Below are positions 50,226 through 63,100 of a stretch of 64,000 nucleotides of DNA, piece by piece. Within the stretch, counting starts at the first letter, position 1. Every line of letters begins with the position of its first letter. The notes beneath the pieces were generated by a model. It saw only the letters and a program-made list of their open reading frames with translations, was not told where the DNA came from and did no database searches. Made by a program: the position numbers and the translations under genes. Source of the DNA: Hypomyces perniciosus (Eukaryota; Ascomycota; Sordariomycetes; Hypocreales; Hypocreaceae); assembly GCA_008477525.1 (NCBI GenBank), contig SPDT01000007.1, forward strand, positions 6,820,001-6,884,000, given 5' to 3'.

Positions 50226-50626
50226 TATAATAATCTAGGTTAATTCTTAAAGGATAAACTAAGCTTTATAGGTTTATATTAATAGATAAGTTAAGGATAA
50301 ATATTCAATAGGGTAATATAATTATAATTTTATAAAATAGGTGGTTTTAGTTAATGCACTTTATTAATAACTATTTAAGTAACTATACTAAACAATTATA
50401 ACTTATCCAGTCTTATATATAAAGGGAATATATAGTAAATGTATTTGGATTATATATAGATTATAGTTATATTAAATTACCTTGGCTTACGCTCCATGAT
50501 CCAAGTGATCTGTAGCTTATAGTGATCCGAGTAATCCTTCCTGATTGGTCGGTCGTTCCGTTGTTTTTCCGGGGTATATATCGCCCTGGACCCTTTATGC
50601 AGCTATAAGAGGGTCGGGTCATAACA
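50226..50626 (-). repeat. Right (5') LTR of element E
   Basis: 401 bp, partner of 24067-24467. Its inner-left half is more AT-rich, while the last 150 bp keep GC (for example CCTTCCTGATTGGTCGGTCG), so the two halves carry unequal RIP load. Confidence 0.85.
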
Positions 50627-50631
50627 TATAC

Positions 50632-51724
50632 TGACCCGAAGTGTAAAAGTGAAACAATATCTGAAAGTTTCTTAAAGTACTTGAATTAGCTATAGGTAAA
50701 GGAAGCTAAATCTATACAGGTACCTAAAAAGACAATCAACTAGCTCTAAAGGTTAATATAGGAAATTAGTATATGCTAGATAAAAGAGAATATCAAGCTT
50801 CCCCCCTACACCTACAGGTACCCTACCTTTTAGGTGCCTACTTATTAAAATTCTATAACCTCTTAACTAGCTATTAAGAAAAATAAACTTAACAACACTC
50901 TCTTGCCCCTCCTAGGCACTTAAAGAAAGATAGCGAACGCTATTAAATTTTAAGTAAATTAAGGATAACTAAACCTCGCTGCCGCTAGGCAGGCAGCACT
51001 TTAGCGACTTGAGAAGGAGGGTACTCCTTTACTTTTAAGGTAAAGGGAGACTACAGTCTTTCCGCTTACGCCTAAAAAACACTGTATTAATAATAATTAT
51101 ATCGAAACTAATATCCCTAAACTTAATTTTAATTCCAATATAAAACTCAGCGTTTCTATTTTCTTAAAAGGGATTTAAAAAGGCTTTTTTTCCTCCCTTT
51201 AAAGTAGGCTGATAAAAGTACCTACCTTTAATAATAGTAAATAATTTACTATAGCTTATAAAATCTTTATACAGATTAAAGAAATTAATATTATTTAGAG
51301 AGCTAGACAGGAAATTTTATTGTTAATAGCTTAAACTATTAATAACTGCCTAGCTAAATATTAAAGAAAATATTTTTTTCTAGCTGCCCTATAAGTAAAT
51401 AAAGCGCTTATTAATTCTTTTAAAGGCCTCCTTTCTTTAAAGGCCTTTATAGACCTTAAAAAGTTAAGTAAAAACCCCCCTTTAACTTAATTAATAACTA
51501 TATAGCCAGTTAATAAAAAAACCTATTAAAACAATAAATAATAATAAACTAAACCTTACCCTTTAACTTAAATTAACCTAAGCGCCTTGCCAGTAATTAA
51601 AAGCTTAAAGTAAATAATATAAGCTATAATTGCAGTTAAAAGCGCAAATAAAAACCCTTTAATAGGAAAAAAAAGTAAACTTACTTTATAAAATAATAAA
51701 AGGCTAGCCTTTACTATAAAAAAT
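50632..51724 (+). mobile_element. 5' part of a second LINE, RIP-degraded
   Basis: 50,800-50,950 (CTACACCTACAGGTACC, then TTTTAGGTGCCTACTTAT and onward) matches the reverse complement of the first LINE's 5' end at about 21,350-21,510. So a related LINE begins here in plus orientation. Similarity fades after about 150-200 bp, and no endonuclease motif was found at the expected distance. It is interrupted by the LTR-like repeat at 51,725. Confidence 0.55.
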
Positions 51725-52001
51725 TATTGGGTTAAGTAGGCTGGGGCCTTACTGCCTATTAAGCGCTAGGGCTAGCACTAGGGAGCTCTTATTTGCTTAT
51801 AAAGCAGATACAAACTAATATATATATTGCGTAAGCGATATATTAGACTATACAGACGCTTACAGTATATATATACAGCTTCTTCTTTATATTAGCTATA
51901 TATATATATAGCGAAGCCACTATAATATATTCTTTTTTATAGAATTAAGCTTTATTTCCTATCTCTTTATACTCTATATAGCTATACTGCATTCTGTTAT
52001 A
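51725..52001 (+). repeat. Copia-type LTR, plus-oriented copy (277 bp)
   Basis: Starts TATTGGGTTAAGTAGGCTGG and ends CATTCTGTTATA. Inverted relative to 53175-53449. Flanking 5-mers (AAAAT, GTTAT) do not match, so it is not shown to be a clean solo insertion. Confidence 0.6.
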
Positions 52002-53174
52002 GTTATAAGCCTAAATAATAACTATTAAAATTACTACAAACTTTTACTTTAATATTATATCTCTCTTTATACCTTTTACCTTTACCTTTAAGCTATCAAA
52101 GCTATCTTTTATAATAAATAGTGTAAAGGATATTGCTTTTATAAAGCTAAAATTAATAGTTTAATAAATTAAATAAATTACGATTCTTATTAATTATATA
52201 ACTACTGTTAAAGTCTAGAATAAAATTAATTTAAATCTCCTTAATTAGCTAAATAATAGTTTCCCTGCTTTTAGACTATTTACTTTAATAAAAGTAAAAA
52301 AGACTGCAATTAAAGTATTTAATTTTAACCCCTCTTTAATAGATATTTTTATTTATTATAATAATATACTTTAAAAGTATTAATTTTTTATTATTAGTAA
52401 TAAAAAAAAAAGACAATTAAAGTTATTATTTTAAAGTAAATCTAAAAGATAGTTAACTTTAATACTTATACTTTAATCTTAACGGACTATTAAGCCGCAG
52501 CTTTAGCCTTTACTATTATTAAAGCAGCCTATAATAATAATAAAGATTTTAATATAAAGTTTACTATTTACTAAATTATTAAAAAGCTTAAAGATTAATT
52601 AACTTTTCGCGAAAATATAATATATAAAGAAATATATTTCTCCTATTAATATATATTATATAAAGTAAAGTGCAGGAATGTTAGGCTAAAAATATTATAT
52701 ATTTATTAAATGTATATTTATATAAATACAGTAAAGTATAAGCTTTTTAAAGTTATAAAAATAGCTTTTTAAATAGCTTTTCTTAAAGCTATTAGAGTAT
52801 ACTTTACCTTAAGCTTTACTATTTACTATTTATTTTATATAAATAGCCTAATCGAGAGCAGTAAAATAAAAGAGATTTTCTTATTTAATTAATTTAGCCG
52901 GCTATTTTTAAATAGTATAAAAAAATATAGAGAATTACACTTATAGCTTTTATATAATATTTAATAACCATTTAAATAATATATTAAGTAATAGTATTAT
53001 TTATTGAAAGCCTTTTATTAATAAAGAGTGCCTTTATAAACCTAAAAGGTATATATAGCCCTTAAATAACTGCGGCAAAGTATATACTGCGTTTACTGGA
53101 AAGCTTAATAAAAAAGGGAAATATACTTTTATGCCTAAATAGGCTATAGAGATATACGCGCACTTATAAGAAGA

Positions 53175-53449
53175 TGTAGCGGAGCGCAGTACAGCTATAT
53201 AGAGTATAGAGAGATAGGAAACGAAGCTTGATTTTATAAAAGAGAATATACTATAGTGGCCTTGCTATATATATATATAGCCAATATAAAGAAGAAGCTG
53301 TATACAGGCGCTGTAAGCGCCTGTATAGTCTAATATATCGCTTATGCAATATATATATTAGCTTATATCTGCTAACAGAGTAAATAAAAGCTCCCTAATA
53401 CCGGCTCTAGCGCTAATAAGCAGTAAGGCCCAGCCTACTTAACCCAATA
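53175..53449 (-). repeat. Copia-type LTR, minus-oriented copy, 3' LTR of a minus copia (275 bp)
   Basis: Reverse complement starts TATTGGGTTAAGTAGGCTGG and ends GCTCCGCTACA. On the minus strand it is directly preceded by AACTGGGGGGCA, a polypurine tract, so the element body lies to its right. Confidence 0.65.
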
Positions 53450-56400
53450 TGCCCCCCAGTTAATAAAGCTATTCCTAATGCCTTATTAACTACTACTTTA
53501 ATTTATCTATAGTATTATAACTGACTGGCTGCGCTTTTAGAGCCTTTTTTACTTAATTAGAAACTCCTTTATTATAAATATATATCGATATTCTGTTATA
53601 AAGGTAAAAGGAATATAAGCGCTATAGCTATTATTAATCTATAATAATAGGAAGTTAAACAATAAAGCTTTCTAAATAGGTAAATTAGTCCTAAATAGCT
53701 GAAAATAGGTATATTAACTGCCCCTAGCCTTATTCCTCGCTTTTCTTCTTTAGTTATTAATATTATTATTATTAATATTAATAGCAGTATAGCCCTTTTT
53801 ATAAGTATTACGCTTTTAATTAATTCCCTTTATACTGCCTATTTATTAGTTAACAGTAAAATCGCAGAAAAAGAATACTTTATCGGTAAAGTATAGTTAT
53901 AGTTGCCCCTGAAAGGTGGCTTATTGTAGCGTTAGTTATCTTTAGGCGGCTATACCTGCTGCTGCTCTTGCGCTGGCTTCTGGTTTAGCTCCTGCTCCTG
54001 CGCCGGCTAGTCTAGTCCAGTTAAGGGATTCTGCAGCTCTTACCGCTCTTAACGCACACTATACTGCTGCTATTACAGCTACTCGTAAAGTACACTTTAC
54101 TACTAAAGTAGCTATTACTTTTACTTTAGCCCTTGCCTTTATTACTGCTGCTACTACTTTAATAGCTACTCCTACAGCTATCTTTACTTTTACCTTTATT
54201 ATTGCTGCTATTCCTGCCTCTACTATTACTATATTATTATCTACTTTTTATAAAGGTTACTTAAAGTTAGCAATTATTAGTAAAAGAGACTTCTTTTAAT
54301 ATATTTTTATTGCCTGCTTTTAGCAGTATATTATTTACTTTAATAGTAATTATTAATATACCCTTTAATAAACTCTTTTTTAATTTAGCTATATTACTTT
54401 ATTTAATTATATACTTTAAAGTTATTAATATTTATATTACTTATATATTAGCTTTTTTAAGCTATGAATAAAAAGGATAATGAAATAAATATACTCTTTT
54501 TTTTTTTATATTTATAAGCTTCTATAATGAAATAGTAATTTAATATAAAGAGGTATTATACTTTTAATTTAATTTATTAAAAGAAGAGAATTTAATATAC
54601 TTTAAAAAAGCTACTGCTTGAAATAATAGTAATAATAATAATAATACTTTTCGCGCATAAATATATAAAAGCTAGAAAACTTTTAAAGAATAGTTATTGC
54701 AGTAATAGAATACGCCTTTATAGCTAGTAGCCTATAAGCTAAAATTAACTAGTTTTTTATATTTTTATATATTTCATTCCAGTAATTATATATCTATTAA
54801 ATTTAATAATACTTTAAAATACTTAAAGTACTACTATAATAAAGCTTTAATTAGCCTATTAGTAGGTATAAAATAAATAAAAAGATAATAAACTATAAAT
54901 AATCTTTTTTAATACTCCTATTAAAGCTATATATTTAGATATTGATATAATATAAGTAAGTATTAATTTATATACTCGCTTTAATTATAAAGTATATAGT
55001 TAATTAATTATTATAATTAATATTTGAATTAATACTAAGCTTAAATTTTATTTTTTAAAAAAAGTAATATAAACTTATAGCCTATTTTACTATTTAAATA
55101 AAGGTAAACAGCTTGGCTTTTATTATAAATATATTAATAATACTTTAATATATTATATTTTATAAGATAAAGTTTAAGAAAAGTATAATAAAATAACTTT
55201 AAAACAATCTTTAAATATCTATAATATTAGTAAAGGAAGTATCGCTTAAAGCAATTAAAACCTATATTTCTCCTTTCTTTTTATATTAAAAAGCTAGGAA
55301 ATATTATATATATAAATAATAAATTAGCTAGTTAACTGCTTTAAAGTACTCTTTACTAGGGTTAATTAGAAACTGTAATAAAGCTAAAACGTTATAAGCT
55401 ATATTAGGCTTTATTATAATAGTTATATAAAGTATTAATCTTATTTTCTTTTAATATATTTTAATAGTTACTTTTAAAGCTGACAATATACTTTTTTAAA
55501 GCTTTATAACAGGTATTAAAATTATAGGAAACTATATTCCTTTATTAAGCCTAAATTATTTTATAATTTTCTTAAAATAGGTTTTATAGGAAAAGTATAT
55601 TTTATACTTTATATAGTTTTAAGTAATTTTAATCGTTAAAAACTATTATATATCTCTTTTACTATAAAGCTTATACTTTACTTTTAAAGTATTTAATAAT
55701 TTAATATAAAGAGCTTTATTATTATAATAATATATAATTAAAATATTATTTATATAAAATATAATAAAGATTTTTTAAGTTTTATTATAAAAGAGATAAA
55801 GCTTTTTAGAGTTTAAAATTAACCTTTATTACTTTAAGGTTAAAAATAGTTTATTAAATTATAGCTTTAGTAAGTCTTTTAAGCTATATATAGCTTTTGC
55901 AAGCTTTAGATAGATATTTAACTACTTAAAACCTTTAAAGAGCTTATATATAACTAGTTTTAAGTTTTTATCCTTTAAAGTATTAAAAAAAGTATTTTTA
56001 ATATTATACTGCTTTAATTTAAAGTTAAATTTTACTATAAAAGTAATAAATATATAAAAATAACGCGTTACTAATATAGCTATATATATACTTTTTATAG
56101 TAAAGTGCTTTTATAAATCCCTGTAAACTATAAAATAAACTTTATAGTATTTTAGATTTTTATTTTAATTAAATTTATATATAAAAACTTAATATACTAA
56201 TAATAGCTTTATTATTACCTTTAAGTGTAATATCTTTTATTAAATTCCTTTTATATATAAAGAATTGATTTTATTATATACAGTTTACTTAAACCTATCT
56301 TTAAATAAGTATTTTATAAACCTTTTCTAGTCTTTTAGCAGTTTTACTGAATCCTTTTAGTAAACAATTAATTTATTAAAAGCTATACTTTTCTAAAAAA

Positions 56401-58000
56401 AAGGATTTATAGTTTACTATTATATTAAAAACAGTAAATACTATTTCTATACTCTTTAATTTATTATTATAGCTGCTGCCACTTTCTCTAGCAAAACTAT
56501 TAAAAGGAGTTTAATCTACTATTATTAATTAATTAGGGACTATAAATCTTTAATATTATTAGCTACTATATATCTTTTAAGTATAGTATTACAGAAAGCA
56601 GTAGCCTTTTTTTCTTAAAAAGTAAAGACTTAATCGCTAATCTATAATAGCAGTAGTTAAAAGACTAATAATAGCTTTACCCAGTAAACTATATACAAAA
56701 TATCTTTACTCTCTTTAGTAGTACTAATAATATCTTGCTACTATACCCGTTTAGCATTTTTAACTATTTTCTTAAAGGATTTCCTAGTATTATAAAGATA
56801 AATATTTAGTAGTATAACTATAGTTTTTTTAACAGCTAAAAAGGCTTAATAGCTCTCTTTATACTCAGCCCCCTATTATAATTAAAGAGGTAAATAACTT
56901 AATAGTCGGCTTATTATTTTAACTAATTTACAAAACAGTAATAGTAAAGCCTTAGCTGCTTAGTTTACAGCTATTATTATTAATTAAATAAAGGGGAAGA
57001 GCTCGGTCCTTTTTTAATTAATATTAAAAAGCAATCTCTATTATCATCTCCTTTGACCTTTAATCCTTGAAAAGGCATTAGGCAGTAAGCTAGGGCTAAA
57101 ATTATAATATTTAATATAATATAATTAAAGCTAATAAATAAATATTCTTTTAATATAGCTTTTATTAATAAGATATTTTAAAAAGCTAGGTTAATTATAT
57201 TGCTAAGTATATATATTAAAGTATTTAAAGGGTTAAAGAGAGAAAGGCGAACTTTAAAGGCTTAATTAACTGTTAATATACTTTGATTTCAATTATTAAC
57301 TGCCTACTATAAAAAGTATATTATATTAAAGTCTTTTACTATTAAATAGTTTCTAATAACTACTTATATAAATAAAGTTATAAAAGTATTATATATATTA
57401 TATTCTCTGTAAAGGTTAATAGTTATAATTCTATTAATATAAACCTATAATAGGTCCTAAGTAGTCTTAATAAATAGCTATTTAGCTAAAATCCCCGCTC
57501 TCCTCTTTATATATATAAAAATTTAAAGTTAAGTCTTGTAATTAATTTAGGTTATTATTAAAAAGAAAATTTCAAATTCTTTATATAGTACTATATTGCA
57601 GCAGCCTTTTAAAATAATATTAATATATAATTCTTATATTATAATAATATTATAGCCCTCTTTAGCTGCAAAAGTAAAAGTAGTATTATATACTAGCTTT
57701 ACTTTAATATTAACTTAAAATATCCTTTAAGTTTAATTATTTCTGCAGTTTAAGTTTAATCTCCTAATATTTATTTAAATTACTATAGGTTACTGTTTTT
57801 AAATATTGCCTTTTTCCTATTACTTAAAACTATAAGAGCCTTTTTACTGCAGCTATATATAGTAATAAAAGGGGGCCAGTAGCTATTATATTCTAAGCAG
57901 AGTTTAAGAGCTTAAAGGCTAAAGGGTAAATCGATTTAAAGATCTCTGCCCCTTATTGCTATACCTTTTATAGTTTTATATTTAAAAGGTATATTAGCTT
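53450..58000 (-). mobile_element. RIP-degraded Ty1/copia body (right boundary approximate)
   Basis: Minus-strand reverse-transcriptase relics: FKLKQYNIKNTFFNTLKDKN at about 55,975-56,060 (copia QxDVKxAFLNGxL motif) and LYLFYNKT, stop, KIFIIFYINNILII at about 55,735-55,803, where the copia YVDD box has become YINN. The 3' LTR is probably 53175-53449. The 5' LTR was not found and may be beyond 58 kb, deleted or too mutated. The plus strand at 53,955-54,235 reads as an Ala/Thr/Pro-rich run (AAALALASGLAPAPAPA), which is probably compositional. Confidence 0.7.
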
Positions 58001-59743
58001 TCTATAACTGCAGAAAAGTCTAGCTAAACACTATTAATATATAGCTTTATATAGTCTTAAACAGTTAATGCATTAAATATTTAATAGGTAAACCTATATT
58101 TTATAGTTAAAGCTACTGCAAAAATAGTATTTAAGTTTCCTTTTATATATTTATTAAAAGTAAAAGTCCTAGTAGTTTTTACACTATATTAAAAGGTTAA
58201 TCTTTTATATTAGTTTTATTGTCTCGCTAGCGCTAAAAAAAGTAAATCTTTTATTAAATATTTTAAAGAAAAAGAGTAGTATTATTGTCCTTTATTAATC
58301 TTTATATAGTTATTTTAAAAAGTAAATATTGACTAGGTTTTAACCAGTTTATATTTTTACCTTTAATTTAATAGCTTTAAAAAAGTCTACTTTTATATTA
58401 TTAAAAAAGCTTATAATTTTCTTTATGCAGCCTAAAACTATATATATAAACTATTATTAAGCCGCTTTAACCTTTATAGCGCCTAGACAAATACTAATTT
58501 TATTCTTTTTATTAAAGAGCTATTACTTAATCTTTTAATTAATTAAAGTTATTAACTATCCTGTTTTTATTAATAATATTTAAAAGACTACTTTAAGTCT
58601 TTATTTAATAATTCTAATAACTATTATATAAATATAATATACTTTATATTGCTATACTATTAATCCTAGGTTTAACCTAATAAAGATATATAGGTTTTCC
58701 CTAATACTAGCTAAAGGGATTCTTATTTAATATACCTTAAAAGCTGTAAAAGTATATATTTAAGGGTGCGTTTAATGTAATATATTAAGTGGGAGACTAA
58801 TATATAGTTTACTAGTATAGGAGTTTTAAATAACTTTAAGTTATAGTTTAGCAGTAATATTGTTATTAGTATAGTACTTAATAAAGCCCTAAGTTATTTA
58901 AGTAATAATATTATATCTTTTTCTTACTAGGAACTATATTATACTATTATTAAATACTTTATAGACTATATATAGAACAGCTATATAGTCTTTAAATAAA
59001 GCCTAGCTATTAGCTTTAATGCTTTTTAAGGCTTTAAAAGCATTAGTTTTAGTATTTAGTTATATAAAAGAGATTAAAGGGGAATTTAGCAGACTAGATA
59101 CTAAGGAATTGCAGTTGCTGTTAGTGTTAAGCTTTAAGTTTAAGTATATTTTAATATATTGGCCTTCCCTTAACTTAGTACTAGGCTTAGAAGTAATAGT
59201 ATTAATATAAAATTCTATTTCTGCTCCTATAAAGATAATATTCTTTACTTTCTACTATAGTTTCTTAAGTATCTATATTCCTAGGTTAAAAAAACTGCTG
59301 CTTGCAGGCTTTAAGGCTATTGCAAGTAAAGGTAGTAATATATTATTAGTGTATTAATAGTATTGCATGCAAAAACATTAATATAAAGTGCTAAGACCTA
59401 GTATTATAGCAAGGTTACGTTTTATAATAGCTATTATAACTATTATATTAAATTTAAGGTAAGTAAGGTAGCTAGTTTAAATTTAATTATTATTATTAAA
59501 GATAATGTAAACCTTAATACCCTTTTTATTAAATATATTACCTTAATGTTTTTATTAATTAAAGCTAGGTTAAAACTTATACTAGACTATTTAGCTGTAA
59601 TTTTAAAAATAGTAGAAGGGAAACTAATTATATAAAAAACCGCAATTTTAATATAAATTTTAAAAAATAAAAAGAAAACACTTTCTCAGGATTTAATAAA
59701 ATACAGAAAACTAAACTTTAAAATTGCCTTACTATACACTATT
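58001..59743. other. AT-rich, RIP-degraded transposon-derived DNA, not resolved
   Basis: Very high AT content with dense TAA/TAG in all frames. An open frame at 59019-59210 has no motif. Probably copia or gypsy debris. CTATT at 59739-59743 is the target duplication of the next element. Confidence 0.4.
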
Positions 59744-60166
59744 TGTCACATAGCATATAAGGTCACTTATCTATGCAGATTGTGTGGAGCTTCACTTTTA
59801 CTGGATTTGTGGTCTGACAGTTATGAGCCCGGTATCGTTTCGCGCGAAATTATCCGACATAGCTCTAGGTTGCAAGTTCGATTCTGTCCTGGAGGAATTA
59901 AAATACGCTAGGGTTCCTACTATTTATTCGGGGGAATTAAAATAAAGCCGAAGAAAGTCCTAGTTTAACCAGATCTAGGCACCGCAGCCACGGTTAAGGT
60001 TAGCAGGAAAAAGTCCTCTGCGCCCTGCCCTTTTATATAGGATTACAGGGAATACAGGCGCTCTATCTAGACTATCGCACCTAGGGGGTGTGTCACATAG
60101 TATATAAGGTCACTTATCTACGCAGATTGTATAGAGCTTCACTTTTGCTGGATTTATGGTCTGACA
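59744..60166 (+). mobile_element. Miniature LTR element (TRIM/SMART type), 423 bp
   Basis: 76-bp terminal direct repeats (59744-59819 and 60091-60166) begin TGTCACATAG and end GGTCTGACA, with TGTCA/TGACA inverted tips. A perfect CTATT duplication flanks the element (59739-59743 and 60167-60171). The internal 271 bp have no coding frame; a purine-rich tract (CTAGGGGGTG) abuts the right repeat as a second-strand primer site would. GTTCGATTC at about 59,875 resembles a tRNA B box. The two repeats differ by a few transitions only. It must be mobilised in trans; no autonomous relative is visible here. GC content is far above its surroundings, so it came late or is too short for RIP. Confidence 0.88.
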
Positions 60167-60171
60167 CTATT

Positions 60172-63100
60172 TATATAGTAGAGTATAATATTTAATAAAG
60201 CAGTAGTATTTTAATTTTTATAGGTATAGAAAAGAAAGTAGTTAACTTGCTATAAATATATAGTAAAAAAGGTCTTTTAAAGGAAAGCTATAGGCTATAT
60301 AGAAACCTGTTTTTTTAATATAAAAGAAAGACAGTAGCCTTTACTTTATTAACTTTGTTACATAAATAAATAAAGTAATTATTAAAAATACCTTTATCCC
60401 TTACACGCAGATTAATTCAGTAAAGACTTTATAGGTTATAAAATATTATTATTACTATACTTTTTCTTAAGCTATAATTAAATCCCTTTTAATAAGAAAA
60501 GCTAAGATATAATTATATTTATAAGTTTTATTAGCCTTTTAAAATACTGCACTTTTTTAATAAACGCTATAAACTTTATAGCGCAATTCTAGTATATTAT
60601 TTTTTAAATACTATTTAATTTTATACCTATAGTTTACTATTTTTAAATAATATTATAGTGTAAGGTTTAAAGTCTATATATAGTAGTAAAGAAATAATAC
60701 TTAAGGTTTAACGCTATATTTTAAAGTATCTATAAAACCTAAATAAAACCCTAATAAATATTAAACTATTAAGATATATAGTTTTAATAGTTAAATAAGT
60801 CTTTTATTAGAAATCTATTAAGTTAATAGGGTATTTATATAAAATAGAAAGGCGTTAACTGGCTATAAGTAAAATTATTAAAATTAAAAAATAAAAGAAC
60901 TATAAAACTATTAATAAAATATAGTTTCTTTTTAATTTAGTTAACTATTATAAATACTACATTAAATATTTTATATAAGTTATTAAGCCTTTAATAACCT
61001 TATTAAAAATGCCTTTTAAAAGTAAATTAAAGAATAATAGTAACTATAAATAAACTTAAAAAGCTTATTATTTCCGCTTTAATATTAGTGATATTAAATA
61101 TAAATAAAGGATATAAAGAGGTAATTTTTACAGTTAATGCTAGTATAATAGCCTAGGGGGCTATTTTAATATAGATTATAAAAAGGAAAAGGCAATTAAT
61201 TTAATATAAAAGTAAATATTAGCTTTTATTGGAAATAAAGTATAATGCTATAAAAAAGGAATATAAAGCTTTACTTTAAGCCTTTAAAAGGCTATAAATT
61301 TATATTTATAGACTTCTATTTATACTAGAAATAAATATTAAAGTAATTATTAATTCAATAAATAAAGGAATTAATACTATCTTTAGTGGATATATAACCT
61401 AATAAATTAATTGTATCCTTCTTTTTGACTTTACTGTTAAATATATCTTTAAAAAAGACAATATTATAGCAGTTACTACTTTATTTTATAAACTAGTAAC
61501 TGCTATAAATAAGGTTAAAGTTAAGAAAGAAAGGGATTGAAAAGGTTTTATAGATATATATTTAAGTATAATTTTATTTATACTATTAAAGGGAAAGTAA
61601 AATAAAGAGTTTTAATAAGTTATACAGTACCGTTAAATAATATAGAGACTATTTAATCTTTTAGCTATAGACTTTTAATAATTTAAGAATAAAGTAAAAA
61701 GGTTTATTATAAAAGATAGGAAATTATAAATAAAGTTAATAAAATACTGCCGCTAGCTTATATTTATTTTTAATAGCCTAGCTATAAAGAAAATAGCTGT
61801 TTAGCAGTATTATATTTAAGTAAGCTATAAAGGCTAAAAGGTAATTTTCTAGTTCTTAATAGAAAAATATTAGTGGCTGTAGATATAAAATAATATATGT
61901 AAAGCAGTTATATTACACCTTTAATATTAAGGCTTTAATTTATACTACTTTAAAAAGCTAGCTATTATAATAACATTAACTAGGCCTATAAAGAAGGTTT
62001 ATTTAAATATTTAATATATCTTAAATAATTATAGGTATATTTATTTATTTAAAGGAAAGTATAACTTTTATAAATAAACAAAAGTAAAATATATACCTAG
62101 TTTATCGTTAGCAGTAATAACAAGGTTTATATTTATATAAATATATTGATTTACTATAATAGTTGAGGCTATTATTGCTAAGGGATTGGAAATAAAAAAA
62201 ATACCTTTAAAAGTATTAATTAATCTAAGAGTTAAGATTATTTAGATAGTGGTATATAATTGTAAAGTTAATGCTGTAGTAAAGGTTAATTATTAAAGTT
62301 TAATATTAGTATTAATAAAGATAGCTGGGCTTAAAAAAAAGTCATTCTAGAATTTAAATACAGCAATTATAGTTAATAGGTATATAGTAAAAAGCTTAAT
62401 AAATTATTTTATGTTTTATTTATTATTTAGCTAAGAATTAATCTTTCCTTCAAAGGTAAAATTATTTACTTGGCAGCTAATTAATTAAAACAAAGTGTAT
62501 ATAATAAAAGATTAATTAATAGCCTATATCTATATACTAAAAAGAAAAGACGAAGATATAAAGATAATTTAAAAGAAAATTACGTTATTTTATTAAATAT
62601 TAGCTAAAAAGATAGATGCTAATAATTAGTATATACTATAAAAAGTAACTAAACTACTCCTCTTTAGCGACTTTATTTTACTTTATAATATAAAGTATGA
62701 AAGGGACCTTTTAAAAGATATAAAGCTAAAGATATATTAATTAAATTTATTTAAGATTAAGTTTTAAATATATATAATAAAAGTATATAAATTAAAGACA
62801 TTAAATAAAGTCCTACTTAATAAAATTTATTTAAATAAATATTTAAAGAAGTTTATAAAAGATAAATTTAACTAATAGGCAGTTAAAGATAATAAAAAGA
62901 CTTTTATAAATAAAGACTTAAAGGTAAATAAAGATTCATTTAAAGATAAAGCAGTTAATAGAGTGATAATCAAAGTTATTAATAACTAGAAGTTTAAAGA
63001 GCTTTATAGTAACTTTTAACTGTTAAAGGAATATATAGTTAATAAGATTAAATAGTTTAACTAAAAGTTAAAGCATATACCTATAAGTTAAAGGAAAAAG

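Larger units (their letters stand above)
24067..50626 (-). mobile_element. Gypsy LTR retrotransposon E, outermost layer of the nest
   Basis: LTRs of 401 bp at 24067-24467 and 50226-50626 are direct repeats (TGTGACGATCC...ATAACA and its RIP-altered form). Flanks TGTAC (24062-24066) and TATAC (50627-50631) match except for one G-to-A transition, so they are a target duplication. The minus direction is shown by a purine tract (AGGAGGTGGATATTA on the minus strand) next to the left LTR and by minus-strand reverse-transcriptase relics: IFIVIYLNNILIF at about 26,881-26,920, where YLDD has become YLNN. Without the nested AD element, the internal region is about 6.3 kb, normal for Ty3/gypsy. Gag should be in 47.9-50.2 kb and integrase near 25.3-26.3 kb. 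No intact frame survives. Confidence 0.88.

Noticed and set aside
59860..59895. tRNA gene suggested by AGGTTGCAAGTTCGATTCTGTCC
   Set aside because: No acceptor stem, A box or anticodon arm could be paired around it; it lies inside the miniature LTR element.
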